Source of the DNA: Streptomyces anulatus
GTDB taxonomy: Bacteria > Actinomycetota > Actinomycetes > Streptomycetales > Streptomycetaceae
Assembly: GCF_000721175.1 (NCBI RefSeq)
Contig: NZ_JOEZ01000011.1
Span: forward strand, 62,001 to 126,000
Reading direction: 5' to 3'
DNA length: 64,000 nucleotides
The notes below the pieces were generated by a model that did no database searches, was not told where the DNA came from, and worked only from the letters and a program-made list of their open reading frames with translations. How positions within the stretch are numbered: position 1 is the first letter of the stretch; every line of letters begins with the position of its first letter. Position numbers and translations under genes: made by a program. Shown piece after piece: positions 8,452 to 17,370 of the stretch.

Positions 8452-9606
8452 TCACCGGGCCGCGGGCAGGCCGTACGCGTCCGCGATCAGGTCGTAGCTG
8501 CGCAGCCGCGCTTCGCCGCCGTGCGCGTTGGCGGTGATCATCAGCTCGTCGGCGCCGGTGCGCCTGGCCAGGTCGTCGAGGCCGCCGCGGACCTCGTCGG
8601 CGGTGCCGTGGATGACGTTGGCGAGCCAGCCGTCGACGAACTCGCGCTCCATCGGGGAGAAGTCGTACGCCTCCGCCTCCTCGGGGCTCGGGATCAGCCC
8701 CGGGCGGCCGGTGCGCAGCCGGACCATGGACAGGGCGCCGGTCAGCACCTGGCGGCGGGCCTCGCGCTCGTCGTCGGCGGCCAGCGCGGAGACCCCGATC
8801 AGGGCGTACGGGGCGTCCAGCACACCGGAGGGCCGGAAGGACTCGCGGTACAGGTCGAGCGCGGGGATGGTGTTCTGCGCCGAGAAGTGGTGCGCGAACG
8901 CGAACGGCAGACCGAGTGTGCCGGCCAGCCGGGCGCTGAAGCCGGAGGAGCCCAGCAGCCAGACCGGCGGCCGGTGCGCGGACTGCACACCGCCGGGGGA
9001 GGTCGCCTGTACCGGGCCGGGCACGGCGTGGATCCGGCGGTACGGATGGCCGTCGGGGAAGTCGTCGTCCAGGAAGCGGACCAGCTCACCGAGCTGCTGC
9101 GGGAAGTCCTCCGCGCCCTCGTCGAGCCGGTCGCCGCGCCGCAGGGCCGCCGCCGTCGCGCCGTCCGTGCCGGGGGCCCGGCCGAGACCGAGGTCGATCC
9201 GGCCCGGGGCCATCGCCTCCAGGGTGCCGAACTGCTCGGCGATCACGAGCGGTGCGTGGTTGGGCAGCATCACCCCGCCGGAGCCGAGCCGGATGCGCTC
9301 GGTGTGGGCGGCGATGTGCGCCAGGATCACGGCCGGGGAGGACGAGGCGACCCCGGGCATGGAGTGGTGCTCGGCGACCCAGAAGCGGTGGAAACCGCGG
9401 CTCTCGGTGAGCTTCGCGATGTCCACGCTGGTGCGCAGGGCCTGGGTCGCGGTACGGCCCTGCCCCACGGTGACCAGGTCGAGGACGGACAGCGCAACGG
9501 CGGCCGTGCCGGCTGCGGCGCCCCGGATCCCGTCGCTGTCGGCCGCGCCGCCGCTCGCTCCGCCCCTCGCGTCGCTGCGGGTCTCGTCGCCTCGGATCTC
9601 GTCCAC
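8452..9606 (-). CDS. LLM-class flavin-dependent oxidoreductase
   Basis: The 384-aa protein belongs to the bacterial luciferase-like monooxygenase superfamily. It shows [12 protein letters not shown] near the N-terminus, [36 protein letters not shown] and [12 protein letters not shown], the usual signature of the group that uses reduced FMN or F420 and binds flavin in a TIM barrel. The substrate cannot be told. GTG 9606 has GAGAGG seven bases upstream; the 50-residue region before the core is low-complexity and may be trimmed. It converges on cdgA with about 30 bp between stops. Confidence 0.85.
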   Translation of the reverse strand: MDEIRGDETRSDARGGASGGAADSDGIRGAAAGTAAVALSVLDLVTVGQGRTATQALRTSVDIAKLTESRGFHRFWVAEHHSMPGVASSSPAVILAHIAAHTERIRLGSGGVMLPNHAPLVIAEQFGTLEAMAPGRIDLGLGRAPGTDGATAAALRRGDRLDEGAEDFPQQLGELVRFLDDDFPDGHPYRRIHAVPGPVQATSPGGVQSAHRPPVWLLGSSGFSARLAGTLGLPFAFAHHFSAQNTIPALDLYRESFRPSGVLDAPYALIGVSALAADDEREARRQVLTGALSMVRLRTGRPGLIPSPEEAEAYDFSPMEREFVDGWLANVIHGTADEVRGGLDDLARRTGADELMITANAHGGEARLRSYDLIADAYGLPAAR

Positions 9607-9725
9607 GTGTCGGCCTCTCCCGGTGCTGCTGTCGTACGTCCGCGTATCGGAGGGGTGCAACAGGAGGACGGCTCCGTTTATTCCGCCGGGCCGGGTACGT
9701 CACCGGGCCGGCCACGGGCGCGGCG

Positions 9726-10490
9726 CTACTCCCGTACCTCGATGCCCTTCGGCTCCAGGGAACGCAGCACCGGCTCGCGGGTGGCGAACAGGGTGCCGAG
9801 CGCGGGGGCCCAGGTCCGGCGGTCGGTGAGGCGCAGCCCCTCCCACACCGTGACCTGGTTCGCCGTGAGGACGGGTTTGCCGAGCAGTTCCTCCAGTTCG
9901 GGGACGTACGCGGCGGTGTGCAGGGCGGTGTCCGGGACCAGCACCACCTCGGCGTCCCGGTGGTCGGCCTCCTGGACCAGCCGTTTCACCTGCTCCGGGG
10001 CCCAGGACCCGCTCTCGGCCGACGAGGCGGCCCCGCCGGACGCGGCGGCCACCACCTCGACGCCCGCCGACGCCAGGAACTCCACGAAGAGCCCGGTGAC
10101 GTCCTCGGGGTAGGGCGAGGCGACGGCGGCCCGGCGGGCGCCCAGCTCCCGTACCGCGTGGCCGAAGCCGATGGAGGTGCTGGAGGCGGGCAGGCCCGCC
10201 GCCCGGGCGAGCGTGGCGACCTGCTCGTGGGCGCCCTCCCAGCCCTGCGCGAAGCTGCCGCCGCTGGAGGCCCAGAGCAGCGCCTCGGCCCCGGCGAGAC
10301 GCAGTTCCTCGACGCCTTCGGCGAGCCGGGCGGGGGCTCCCCGCTCGCGCAGCGCGTCGGCGCGGTAGGCGTCCTCGCCGGTCTCGGTGGCGAACTGGGG
10401 CAGCCGGATGTCGGTGTCGAGCAGGATCTCGATCCGTGGGAAGTCGTCCTCGGCGGCGTGGCCCGGGTAGAGAAGTCCTACGGTCGTCAT
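9726..10490 (-). CDS. Asp/Glu racemase / maleate isomerase-family protein (EutA-like)
   Basis: The 254-aa protein has the fold signature of the Asp/Glu racemase, arylmalonate decarboxylase and maleate cis-trans isomerase superfamily: VGLLYPGHAAEDDFP at the N-terminus, a WASSGGSFAQGW strand-turn near residue 90, and PYPEDVTGLFVEFL in the second half. The usual paired catalytic cysteines are not obvious: Ser/Gly occupies the first position and I see no Cys in the second. A distinct reaction or a non-catalytic role is therefore possible. ATG 10490 has GGAAGGG five bases upstream. EutA of ectoine catabolism belongs to this superfamily and an ectoine-type importer lies 1.4 kb away, so a role in that pathway is a reasonable inference. 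Confidence 0.65.
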   Translation of the reverse strand: MTTVGLLYPGHAAEDDFPRIEILLDTDIRLPQFATETGEDAYRADALRERGAPARLAEGVEELRLAGAEALLWASSGGSFAQGWEGAHEQVATLARAAGLPASSTSIGFGHAVRELGARRAAVASPYPEDVTGLFVEFLASAGVEVVAAASGGAASSAESGSWAPEQVKRLVQEADHRDAEVVLVPDTALHTAAYVPELEELLGKPVLTANQVTVWEGLRLTDRRTWAPALGTLFATREPVLRSLEPKGIEVRE

Positions 10491-10743
10491 GTCCACCCTT
10501 CCTGTACGTCGACGGCTCGCCGCGCGGCGGGCGATCCCTCGCGGGTATCGCGTACGGGTGTCACGGCCGTCCGGACGCTCCGGCGGCCGTGCCCGCGCGA
10601 CCGGTCACTCTTGCCCCGGCCTGTTCCCAGTATTCCCCCGTGCGGGCACCGGGGCGCGCGGCCGGGCCTCGTTGACGAAGGGGGGCCCTGCTGCGAGCGT
10701 GGGAGATCCGTACGTCCGCTCCGTCGCGGAGGGCCGACCAGCG

Positions 10744-11733
10744 ATGCCGGATCCCGTCCTGCTCGTCCTCGACGCCGAACCGTCCCCCCGGCTCGGCCGG
10801 CTGACCGGCCGGGTGGAGGTGCGGTACGCGGACGCCTCCTCGCTCGCCGGACTGCTCCCGGCCGCCGATGTGCTGCTCGTGTGGGACGGGGTCTCCGACG
10901 CGGTGCGGGAGGCCTGGCCCGGGCCGGGGGCGCGGCCGCGCTGGGTGCACACGGCGAGCGCGGGCGTGGACCGGCTGCTCTGCCCGGAGCTGGTCGCATC
11001 CGACACCGTGCTCACCACCGCGCGGGGCGTCTTCGAGCGGCCGGTCGCGGAGTACGTGGCGGGTCTGGTGCTGGCCTTCGCCACGGACCTCCCCGGCACG
11101 CTGGAGTCCCAGCGGCAGCGGCGGCGGCACGACCGGGAGGGGCAGGGGGTCGCCGGATCGCGGGCGGTGGTCGTGGGGGCGGGTCCGATCGGCCGGGAGA
11201 TCACCCGGCTGCTGCACGGCCTGGGGGTCACGGTGGCGCTGGTGGGGCGGACCGCCCGGCGCACGATCCACGGGGTGGCGGACCTGGACCGGCTGGCGGC
11301 GCGGGCGGACTGGGTGATCGCGGCGGTCCCGCTGACGGATTCGACGCGCGGGATGTTCGACACCCGGTTCTTCGGGCTGCTCCAGCCGTCGGCGCGGTTC
11401 ATCGGCGCGGGGCGGGTGGCGACGGTGGTCGAGGCCGACCTGGTGGACGCGCTGAACCGCCGCTGGCTCGCGGGGGCGGCGCTCAGCACCTTCCAGGACG
11501 AACCGCCGGACACCGGAAGCCCGCTGTGGGACACCCCGGGACTCGTGCTCACCCCGCACCTGGGCGGGGACACCGTGGGCTGGCGCGACCGGCTGGGCGA
11601 GCGTTTCGTGGCGATGTTCGAGCGGTGGTCGCGCGGGCAGCCGTTGCCGAACGTGGTCGACAAGGCCCTTGGCTACGTTCCCTCGTCCGACCTGGCCGAG
11701 GACACCGCGCCGAACACTGACTCGCCGTCATGA
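10744..11733 (+). CDS. D-isomer-specific 2-hydroxyacid dehydrogenase family protein
   Basis: The 329-aa protein has an NAD-binding core, GAGPIGREITRLLHGLG, near residue 145. The family's RGVFERPVAEYV segment carries the catalytic-domain hinge, DEPPDTGSPLWDTPGLVLTPHLGG carries the late Glu and His, and GAGRVATVVE corresponds to the usual substrate-loop Arg region. Such enzymes reduce 2-oxoacids or oxidise D-2-hydroxyacids. GGAGGG lies about ten bases before ATG 10744. It precedes the ehu-like importer by 180 bp on the same strand and diverges from the racemase-like gene, so all may act on imported compatible solutes or amino acids. Confidence 0.85.
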   Translation: MPDPVLLVLDAEPSPRLGRLTGRVEVRYADASSLAGLLPAADVLLVWDGVSDAVREAWPGPGARPRWVHTASAGVDRLLCPELVASDTVLTTARGVFERPVAEYVAGLVLAFATDLPGTLESQRQRRRHDREGQGVAGSRAVVVGAGPIGREITRLLHGLGVTVALVGRTARRTIHGVADLDRLAARADWVIAAVPLTDSTRGMFDTRFFGLLQPSARFIGAGRVATVVEADLVDALNRRWLAGAALSTFQDEPPDTGSPLWDTPGLVLTPHLGGDTVGWRDRLGERFVAMFERWSRGQPLPNVVDKALGYVPSSDLAEDTAPNTDSPS

Positions 11734-11797
11734 AGCCTGGGCGGCGGGGAACACGCCCCGCATTACCCTGGTCGCGCTCCGCCCTCCTCCGGGCACG

Positions 11798-11812
11798 GGA
11801 AGGTCACCTTCC
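11798..11812. promoter_or_regulatory. Palindrome in the ehu-like operon promoter region
   Basis: GGAAGG-TCA-CCTTCC is a perfect interrupted palindrome about 105 bp upstream of the binding-protein start. A second, weaker dyad (CAGTC...GACTG, 11875-11890) lies closer to the gene. Either could be an operator for the IclR-family regulator encoded at the end of the same cluster; this is inference. Confidence 0.4.
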
Positions 11813-11915
11813 GGCCACTGTTGGGTTACATGACCGCGGCCTCCTGCTTAGACGTGCGGGATCGGGCAGGGGCTCAGTCTGTCCGGACTGTTCGACCTCC
11901 AGGAGATTGCGAACC

Positions 11916-12818
11916 ATGGCTGAATTCCCGAACCTGTCCCGCCGGGGTTTCCTCAACGGATCGGCGGCCGTGGGCGGCCTCCTCGTCGTTCCCGGCCTGC
12001 TCACCGCGTGCAGCAAGACCGACTCCGGCTCCGCGACGGGCGAGGGCGCCCTGGACAAGCTCCGTGAGCAGGGCTTCGTACGGGTGGCGTACGCCAACGA
12101 GGCCCCGTACGGGTACCTGGAGGGCAAGGAGCTCAAGGGCGAGGCCCCGACGCTGCACCGGGAGATCTTCAAGGCGCTGGGCGTGGACGAGCTGAAGCCG
12201 ACGCTCTCCGAGTGGGACGGGCTGATCCCCGGGCTACAGGCCGGGAAGTACGACGTGGTCAGCGCGGGCATGGCCATCACCCCGGAGCGCTGCGGCAACG
12301 CGATCTTCTCCGAGCCCGAGTTCATCTCGCCGACCGCGCTGATGGTGAAGAAGGGCAACCCGAAGAAGGTCACCGATCTGGCCTCCGCGAAGGAGGCGGG
12401 AATCACCGTCGGTGTGATGTCGGGTGCGGTGGAGGGCAGTTACGCCAAGGGCGCGGGCATCCCCGAGGACAAGATCAAGACCTTGCAGAAGCCGCAGGAC
12501 GGGGCCGACGCCGTCAAGGGCGGCCGGGTCGACGCCTTCCTGCTCACCGGCATCTCGCTGCGCTGGCTGGCGAAGACCAACCCGGACACCGAGGTCACCG
12601 AGGCGTTCGTGCCGGAGCTGGACGGCAAGGAGCAGTTCTCGCCCGGCGGCGCGGTGTTCCGCAAGGGCAACGAGGACCTGCGGGACTCCTTCAACCGCGA
12701 GCTGAAGAAGATCGTGTCGGACCGCTCCCGCTATGTGCAGCTGCTGGAGCCGTACGGGTTCGGGGAGACGGAGATCCCGCCCGCCGATCTGAAGACCGCG
12801 GATCTGTGCAAGGGCTGA
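11916..12818 (+). CDS. ehuB: ABC importer substrate-binding lipoprotein (EhuB-like)
   Basis: The 300-aa solute-binding protein of the amino-acid (SBP_bac_3) family starts with a twin-arginine motif (SRRGFL) followed by a hydrophobic stretch and a lipobox LLTAC, so it is probably a Tat-exported lipoprotein. Periplasmic-binding features follow: VRVAYANEAPYGYLEG, LIPGLQAGKYDVVSAGMAIT and GVMSGAVEGSYAKG. It is the first gene of a four-gene operon. Similarity to the ectoine/hydroxyectoine binding protein EhuB is from memory of the family; another compatible solute or amino acid is possible. AGGAG lies ten bases upstream of ATG 11916. Confidence 0.75.
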   Translation: MAEFPNLSRRGFLNGSAAVGGLLVVPGLLTACSKTDSGSATGEGALDKLREQGFVRVAYANEAPYGYLEGKELKGEAPTLHREIFKALGVDELKPTLSEWDGLIPGLQAGKYDVVSAGMAITPERCGNAIFSEPEFISPTALMVKKGNPKKVTDLASAKEAGITVGVMSGAVEGSYAKGAGIPEDKIKTLQKPQDGADAVKGGRVDAFLLTGISLRWLAKTNPDTEVTEAFVPELDGKEQFSPGGAVFRKGNEDLRDSFNRELKKIVSDRSRYVQLLEPYGFGETEIPPADLKTADLCKG

Positions 12819-12836
12819 CGGGGCGGACGCGCACGC

Positions 12837-13568
12837 ATGAGTGACTTCTTCTCCCTCCTCGTCGAGGAGTTCCCCCGCGTCCGATCGGGTTTGTGGGTGA
12901 CGTTGCAGGCCACGGTCCTGGGCGCGCTGCTGGCCGGGGTCCTGGCCTTCGCGCTCGGTCTGATGGCGGGCAGCCGGCTGCTCCTGGCCCGCGGGTTCTC
13001 CCGGGTGGTCGTGGAGTTCTTCCGCGGCACCTCCCTCTACATCCAGCTGTTCTGGCTCTACTACGCGATGCCGCTGCTGACCGGCTACGAACTGACCCCG
13101 GTCATCTGCGGCGTGGTCGCGTTCGGCCTCAACTTCGGTGCGTACGGGGCCGAAGTGGTGCGGGGGGCGGTCAACTCCGTGCCGCGCGGGCAGTACGAGG
13201 CGGCGATCGCGCTCAACCTGAGCCCGTCCAGGCGGCTGTGGAAGGTGATCCTGCCGCAGGCCTGGGTGCAGATGATCCCGTCGTTCACCAACCTGCTGAT
13301 CCAGCTGCTGAAGGCGACCCCGCTGCTGTGGCTGATCTCGGCCGCCGATCTGATGACGGTGATCCAGCAGCTGCGTGACCGTACCGGTGAGACCCTCACC
13401 GCCTATCTGACCCTGCTGGTCGCCTACTTCGTGCTGGCGTACGCGCTGACGATGCTGATGAACCTGCTGGAGCGGAGCGCCAAGCGGCGGCTCGGCCTGG
13501 ACACCGGCGCGAAGAGCCTGTTCAAGAGCCGCAGCGCGTCCACGACCGCCGTGGGAGGTACCCGATGA
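12837..13568 (+). CDS. ehuC: ABC importer permease (EhuC-like)
   Basis: The 243-aa polar amino-acid ABC transporter permease (HisM/GlnP type) has about five membrane spans. FFRGTSLYIQLFWLYY gives the conserved early region, and the EAA loop that contacts the ATPase is visible as GQYEAAIALNLSPSRRLWKVILPQA (about residues 118-142). It starts 18 bp after the binding protein and overlaps ehuD by ATGA, which implies coupled translation. With EhuD it should form the translocation channel. Confidence 0.8.
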   Translation: MSDFFSLLVEEFPRVRSGLWVTLQATVLGALLAGVLAFALGLMAGSRLLLARGFSRVVVEFFRGTSLYIQLFWLYYAMPLLTGYELTPVICGVVAFGLNFGAYGAEVVRGAVNSVPRGQYEAAIALNLSPSRRLWKVILPQAWVQMIPSFTNLLIQLLKATPLLWLISAADLMTVIQQLRDRTGETLTAYLTLLVAYFVLAYALTMLMNLLERSAKRRLGLDTGAKSLFKSRSASTTAVGGTR

Positions 13569-14209
13569 ACGACGGCTTCGACTGGGACGCCGTCGGCGAG
13601 TCCCTGCCCCTCCTGCTGGAGGGGTTCAAGGTCACCCTGCTCGCCACCGTGCTCGGCACCGTGGTGGCGGCCGTGCTGGGGCTGGTCGTCGCGGTGGCCG
13701 GGCGCGCACCCAGCAGGTTCGTGACCGCCCCGGTGCGCCTCGTCACGGAGTTCGTCCGCTCCACCCCGCTGCTCGTCCAACTGGTCGGCGCGGCGGCCCT
13801 GTTCAACACCGTGGAGCCGCTGTACATCGGCATCACGGTCTTGGGCGTCCACTACGCGGCGTACACCTCCGAGGTCTACCGGGCCGGGATCGACGGGGTG
13901 CCGAAGGGCCAGTGGGAGGCGTGCCGCGCGCTGTCGCTGTCGCCCCGGCGCACCTGGCAGGCCGTGATCCTTCCGCAGGCGGTGCGCAACGTGCTGCCCG
14001 CGCTCGGGAACTACGCGATCTCGATGTTCAAGGAGACGCCGTTCCTCGCCGTGATCACGGTGCAGGAGATGGTCTTCGAGGCCCGGAAGTACGGGGCGGA
14101 ACAGTTCGCGTACACCGAGGTGTTCACCCTCGCCGGCCTGATCTTCCTGGTCGCGAGCTATCCCACGTCGCTGTTGATGAGAAAGCTGGAGAAGCGCCTT
14201 GGCCACTGA
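13565..14209 (+). CDS. ehuD: ABC importer permease (EhuD-like)
   Basis: The 214-aa second permease has FVRSTPLLVQLVGAAALF near the middle and an EAA loop beginning GQWEACRALSLSPRRTW. Its ATG overlaps the ehuC stop, and a GGAGG six bases upstream lies inside ehuC. The paralogous pair EhuC/EhuD is typical of ectoine and other amino-acid importers with heterodimeric channels. Its end overlaps the TTG start of the ATPase gene by 11 bases. Confidence 0.8.
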   Translation: MNDGFDWDAVGESLPLLLEGFKVTLLATVLGTVVAAVLGLVVAVAGRAPSRFVTAPVRLVTEFVRSTPLLVQLVGAAALFNTVEPLYIGITVLGVHYAAYTSEVYRAGIDGVPKGQWEACRALSLSPRRTWQAVILPQAVRNVLPALGNYAISMFKETPFLAVITVQEMVFEARKYGAEQFAYTEVFTLAGLIFLVASYPTSLLMRKLEKRLGH

Positions 14210-15056
14210 ACCCCTCCCCCTGAAGAAGACGGAGTCGCCGGGGCCGGCCGGAGCCCCCGAGGACGCCGTACCCGCCGCCGGGAGCCCGGGCGGGCCGCTG
14301 GTGCGTTTCGACAAGGTGGTGAAGCGCTACGGCGACCATGTGGTCCTGGACGAGCTGGACTTCACCGTGGACCGCGGCGAGCACGTCACCCTGATCGGGC
14401 CCAGCGGCTCGGGCAAGACCACGATCCTGCGGCTGCTGATGACGCTGGAGAAGGTCACCGACGGGGTGATCTGGGTCGACGGCGCCCCACTGACCCACGT
14501 CCGTACCCCGGACGGTTCGCTGAAGCCCGCGGGCGAGAAGCAGCTGCGCGAGTCCCGGAAGAAGATCGGGATGGTCTTCCAGCAGTTCAACCTCTTCCCG
14601 AACATGAAGGTGATCGAGAACATCACCGAGGCCCCGGTCAGCGTGCTCGGCCAGAGCCGCGAGGAGGCGGAGACCCGGGCCCGGGAGCTGCTGGACCTGG
14701 TCGGGCTCTCCGCGAAGGTCGACGCCCACCCCTCCCAGCTCTCCGGCGGCCAGCAGCAGCGGGTCGCCATCGCCCGGGCCCTGGCCATGGAGCCGGAGAT
14801 CCTGCTCCTGGACGAGGTGACGTCGGCGCTCGACCCGGAGCTGGTGGCGGGCGTGCTGGAGCTGCTGGAGGACATCGCCCGGAACACCGACATCACCATG
14901 CTCTGCGTGACCCACGAGATGAATTTCGCCCGGGACGTCTCGGAGAAGGTGCTGATGTTCGACGCGGGACGGGTCGTGGAGTCCGGATCCCCGGAGAAAA
15001 TCTTCTCGAACCCGTCACACGAACGTACGCGCGAGTTCCTCAACGCGGTGCTGTGA
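14199..15056 (+). CDS. ehuA: ABC importer ATP-binding protein (EhuA-like)
   Basis: The 285-aa ATPase has a Pro/Ala-rich extension of about 30 residues, then Walker A GPSGSGKTT, Q-loop FQQFNLFPNMKV, signature LSGGQQQRVAIARAL, Walker B ILLLDEVTSALD and the switch His in CVTHEM. This is the polar amino-acid subclass of ABC ATPases. TTG 14199 has GGAG seven bases upstream. It energises uptake through EhuC/EhuD and closes the operon; a hairpin follows about 45 bp downstream. Confidence 0.85.
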   Translation: MATEPLPLKKTESPGPAGAPEDAVPAAGSPGGPLVRFDKVVKRYGDHVVLDELDFTVDRGEHVTLIGPSGSGKTTILRLLMTLEKVTDGVIWVDGAPLTHVRTPDGSLKPAGEKQLRESRKKIGMVFQQFNLFPNMKVIENITEAPVSVLGQSREEAETRARELLDLVGLSAKVDAHPSQLSGGQQQRVAIARALAMEPEILLLDEVTSALDPELVAGVLELLEDIARNTDITMLCVTHEMNFARDVSEKVLMFDAGRVVESGSPEKIFSNPSHERTREFLNAVL

Positions 15057-15065
15057 CCTCGCAGT

Positions 15066-15079
15066 TGAGTATTCACTCA
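15066..15079. promoter_or_regulatory. Dyad TGAGT-N4-ACTCA before the IclR gene
   Basis: A perfect five-base dyad around ATTC lies just after the ehuA-like stop; a second palindrome GGCATATGCC is at 15087-15096. Both precede the IclR-family gene and may be its autoregulatory operators. Confidence 0.35.
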
Positions 15080-15101
15080 TGACATTGGCATATGCCGGAC
15101 G

Positions 15102-15134
15102 GGTGCGCCCCAGCTTACAGCTCCGGGGCGCACC
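15102..15134 (+). terminator. Terminator hairpin after the ehu-like operon
   Basis: Perfect ten-base stem GGTGCGCCCC / GGGGCGCACC around a 13-base loop, 45 bp after the ATPase stop. There is no T-run, as is usual in Streptomyces. Confidence 0.6.
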
Positions 15135-15223
15135 TACTGGCCCGTCAACTACCGCCCCGTGCGGGCGTTCCGGCGGCTATCGTGAGGCGAAAGCTTGCGG
15201 TCACAACCTGGTAGGGGGACACC

Positions 15224-15982
15224 GTGGCGTTGAAGCCCGAGCCGACCGCGCCGTTCCACTCCGTGCAGTACGCCCTACGCGTGCTGGAGACGGTCTCCAA
15301 GCACGGCAACGGAGTGACCGATGCCCAGATCTCCCGCGAGACGGGGCTGCCCACCGGCCACCTCGCCTCCCTGCTCCTCACGCTGCGCCGCGAGGGATAC
15401 GTGGAGCAGGTCAGCGACGGCGCGTACGTCATCGGCGCCTCGCTGCTGCTGCTCGGCTCCGGGGCGGCCCGCCGCCAGGCCCTGGAGGACCGTCTCCAGC
15501 ACACCCTGGCCGAGCTGCGCGACTCCGTCGGCGCGGCGGTCTACCTCAGCCGCTATGTCGACGGCGAGGTCAGCGTGACCCAGGTCGCGGACGGGCCGCT
15601 CACACCCGCGGTCAACGAGTGGGTGGACTTCCGCTCCTCCGCGCACGCCAGCGCGGTCGGCAAGTGCCTGCTGGCCCAGCTCGACCACGACGGCCGGCGC
15701 GACCACATCTCCCGGCACCGGACGGCCCGGCTCACCTCGCGGACGATCACCAACGAGAGGATCCTCTTCTCCCAGCTGGACGCCCAGGCCGCCACGGTCC
15801 CGGTGCTGGACCTCCAGGAGTACGCGGTGGGCACCGTCTGCGCGGCCGTGCCGCTGACGGCCGGCTCCGCCGCGGGCTGCCTCGCCCTGTCGCTGCCGAT
15901 CGAGGACGCGCACCGGCTGCGGGCGGCGGCCGAAACGCTGAGCCGCCGGGCGGCGCCGGTGCTGTTGTCGCTGGCGCTGTAG
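15224..15982 (+). CDS. IclR-family transcriptional regulator
   Basis: The 252-aa protein has an N-terminal winged helix (about residues 8-70, with VTDAQISRETGLPTGHLASLL as helix-turn-helix) and a C-terminal IclR effector domain containing SSAHASAVGKCLLAQ and the late VGTVCAAVPLTAG sheet. IclR proteins are dimers or tetramers that respond to small acids. GTG 15224 has GGGGG five bases upstream. It sits directly after the ehu-like operon on the same strand but behind a hairpin, so it is probably transcribed separately and is the likely regulator of the importer. It is followed by tRNA-Lys copy 2. Confidence 0.85.
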   Translation: MALKPEPTAPFHSVQYALRVLETVSKHGNGVTDAQISRETGLPTGHLASLLLTLRREGYVEQVSDGAYVIGASLLLLGSGAARRQALEDRLQHTLAELRDSVGAAVYLSRYVDGEVSVTQVADGPLTPAVNEWVDFRSSAHASAVGKCLLAQLDHDGRRDHISRHRTARLTSRTITNERILFSQLDAQAATVPVLDLQEYAVGTVCAAVPLTAGSAAGCLALSLPIEDAHRLRAAAETLSRRAAPVLLSLAL

Positions 15983-16077
15983 CGCCGGCTCGGTGCCGGG
16001 GCTCGCGCTGGAAAAGGCCTCCTGGGCCGGGTGTCATCAGCACCCTTTCGGACCGGGTATTATTTTCGAGTCAGCAG

Positions 16078-16151
16078 GCGCCGTTAGCTCAGTTGGTTAG
16101 AGCAGCTGACTCTTAATCAGCGGGTCCGGGGTTCGAGTCCCTGACGGCGCA
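16078..16151 (+). tRNA. tRNA-Lys(CTT), copy 2
   Basis: All 74 bases are the same as at 4780-4853 (anticodon CTT). The preceding bases GTCAGCAG match those before copy 3. Confidence 0.97.
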
Positions 16152-16158
16152 CGACACA

Positions 16159-16193
16159 CTGTGGGCGGTCTCCTTCGCGGAGACCGCCCACAG
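16159..16193 (+). terminator. Terminator after tRNA-Lys copy 2
   Basis: Fifteen-base perfect stem (CTGTGGGCGGTCTCC with its complement), loop TTCGC, followed by CGCTTTT. It starts eight bases after the tRNA. Confidence 0.9.
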
Positions 16194-16217
16194 CGCTTTT
16201 CCCCTGGTCAGAGAGTT

Positions 16218-16655
16218 CTACCGTGCTCGGCTCACCGGGCAGGCAGGGCCTCTGGGCCCTCGGCGTCCAGCGGTGCGCAGGAGCCGTCTCCGCCCCGGCC
16301 CCTCCAGACCGGGCCCGGGGCGGCGGAAGCCCTCCCGGCGCAGCGCCGCCCGGTGGATCTTGTTCGTCGCGGTAGCCGGCATCCGGTCGAGGATCCGGAC
16401 GAACCGGGGCCACGTCGCGGCTCCGGCGGCCGGTTCCGGGGGCCCGGTCGGCGAGGACCGCGTTGCGTCGTCGAGCAGTACGCCGAGGCGCGGCTCGCCG
16501 CCTCGCGGCAGCGGATCCGCGAGGAGCGCCGCCCGTGCGGCGGCGCCCTCGGCCACCTGGTGATGACTGAGCACGGTGGGGCCGTACTTCAGGGCGGGCC
16601 GGTGGTCACCCCATTGACGCCGTACGAGCTCCGCGACGGTGCCGGTACTCCTCAT
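16218..16655 (-). pseudogene. Acyl-CoA synthetase remnant with internal deletion
   Basis: The frame (145 aa from ATG 16655) joins an N-terminal piece typical of AMP-dependent acyl-CoA synthetases (TVAELVRRQWGDHRPALKYG, then a region ending GVLLDD) directly to a C-terminal piece with the family's ending RFVRILDRMPATATNKIHRA. The ATP-binding core, the adenylation signature and most of the usual ~500 residues are missing. The tail after RREGF is out-of-family low-complexity sequence. It cannot be an active ligase. It lies between tRNA-Lys copy 2 and lpmP. The identification rests on recognition of both end segments. Confidence 0.65.
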
Positions 16656-16681
16656 GGCGCCGCACAATAACTGACGGAGCG

Positions 16682-17272
16682 TCAGAACTTGACGTCGGAG
16701 CAGGCGTAGAACGCGTTGGTGGTGTCCGCGACGTTCCAGACGGCGAGGATGACGTGCTTGCCGCTCTTCTGGGTGGGGATCGTGCCCTGGTGGGTCAGCG
16801 TGGCCGGCGGCTGCTGGTTCCCGTAGGGCACGGTCATGAAGGGCTGCGATTCGAGCGCGGCCCGGGTGAGCGGCTTCGTGGAGTCCCAGCCGTTCTTGGT
16901 GATGTAGTAGCGGAAGTCGCTCGTACGGTGACGAGCGGTGAACTGCCAGCGGAAGCTGTAGCCCTGGCCGCCGGTGACCTGGGTGGCGGGCCAGTTGCCG
17001 CCACGCGGGTCGTCCAGCTGGGCGAACTGTCCGTTGCCGCCGGAGCAGATCTTGCCGTCCGCCGGTCCCGACGCCGGGAAGCCCTTGGGCCCCTCGACAC
17101 TCTGCGGCTCCCACTGGATGTTGCCACAGCCGGTCACCGTGCCGTTGGCGCACAGTTTCTGACGGCTGATCGGGGAGTCCGTGTAGCCGTGACTGCTGGC
17201 GCTGGTCGTCGCGAGTACCGAGACGCCCGCTATCGCCAGTCCGATCACGGCCGCGCTTGCCTTTTTCCGCAT
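16682..17272 (-). CDS. lpmP: AA10 lytic polysaccharide monooxygenase (LpmP-like)
   Basis: The 196-aa secreted protein has a signal peptide that ends before His28, which becomes the N-terminal copper ligand of the mature enzyme (SS|HGYTDSP). The second histidine-brace ligand is His115, in FTARHRTSDFRYYI. It is a single-domain AA10 enzyme with four or more Cys and no carbohydrate-binding tail, so it should cleave chitin- or cellulose-like glycan oxidatively. In S. coelicolor/lividans the syntenic gene supports CslA/GlxA glycan deposition at hyphal tips. A DasR-type site lies about 100 bp upstream. Start ATG 17272 gives an ideal signal peptide. Confidence 0.9.
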   Translation of the reverse strand: MRKKASAAVIGLAIAGVSVLATTSASSHGYTDSPISRQKLCANGTVTGCGNIQWEPQSVEGPKGFPASGPADGKICSGGNGQFAQLDDPRGGNWPATQVTGGQGYSFRWQFTARHRTSDFRYYITKNGWDSTKPLTRAALESQPFMTVPYGNQQPPATLTHQGTIPTQKSGKHVILAVWNVADTTNAFYACSDVKF

Positions 17273-17370
17273 GGGCTGTCGCTCCTCTAGAACGTGGGGG
17301 AGGTTCCATGAGCATTGCTCGACTGCTGCGCGCTTGGTGCGTGGTGCGTGGTTCCGTGCATGCGGTGCTG

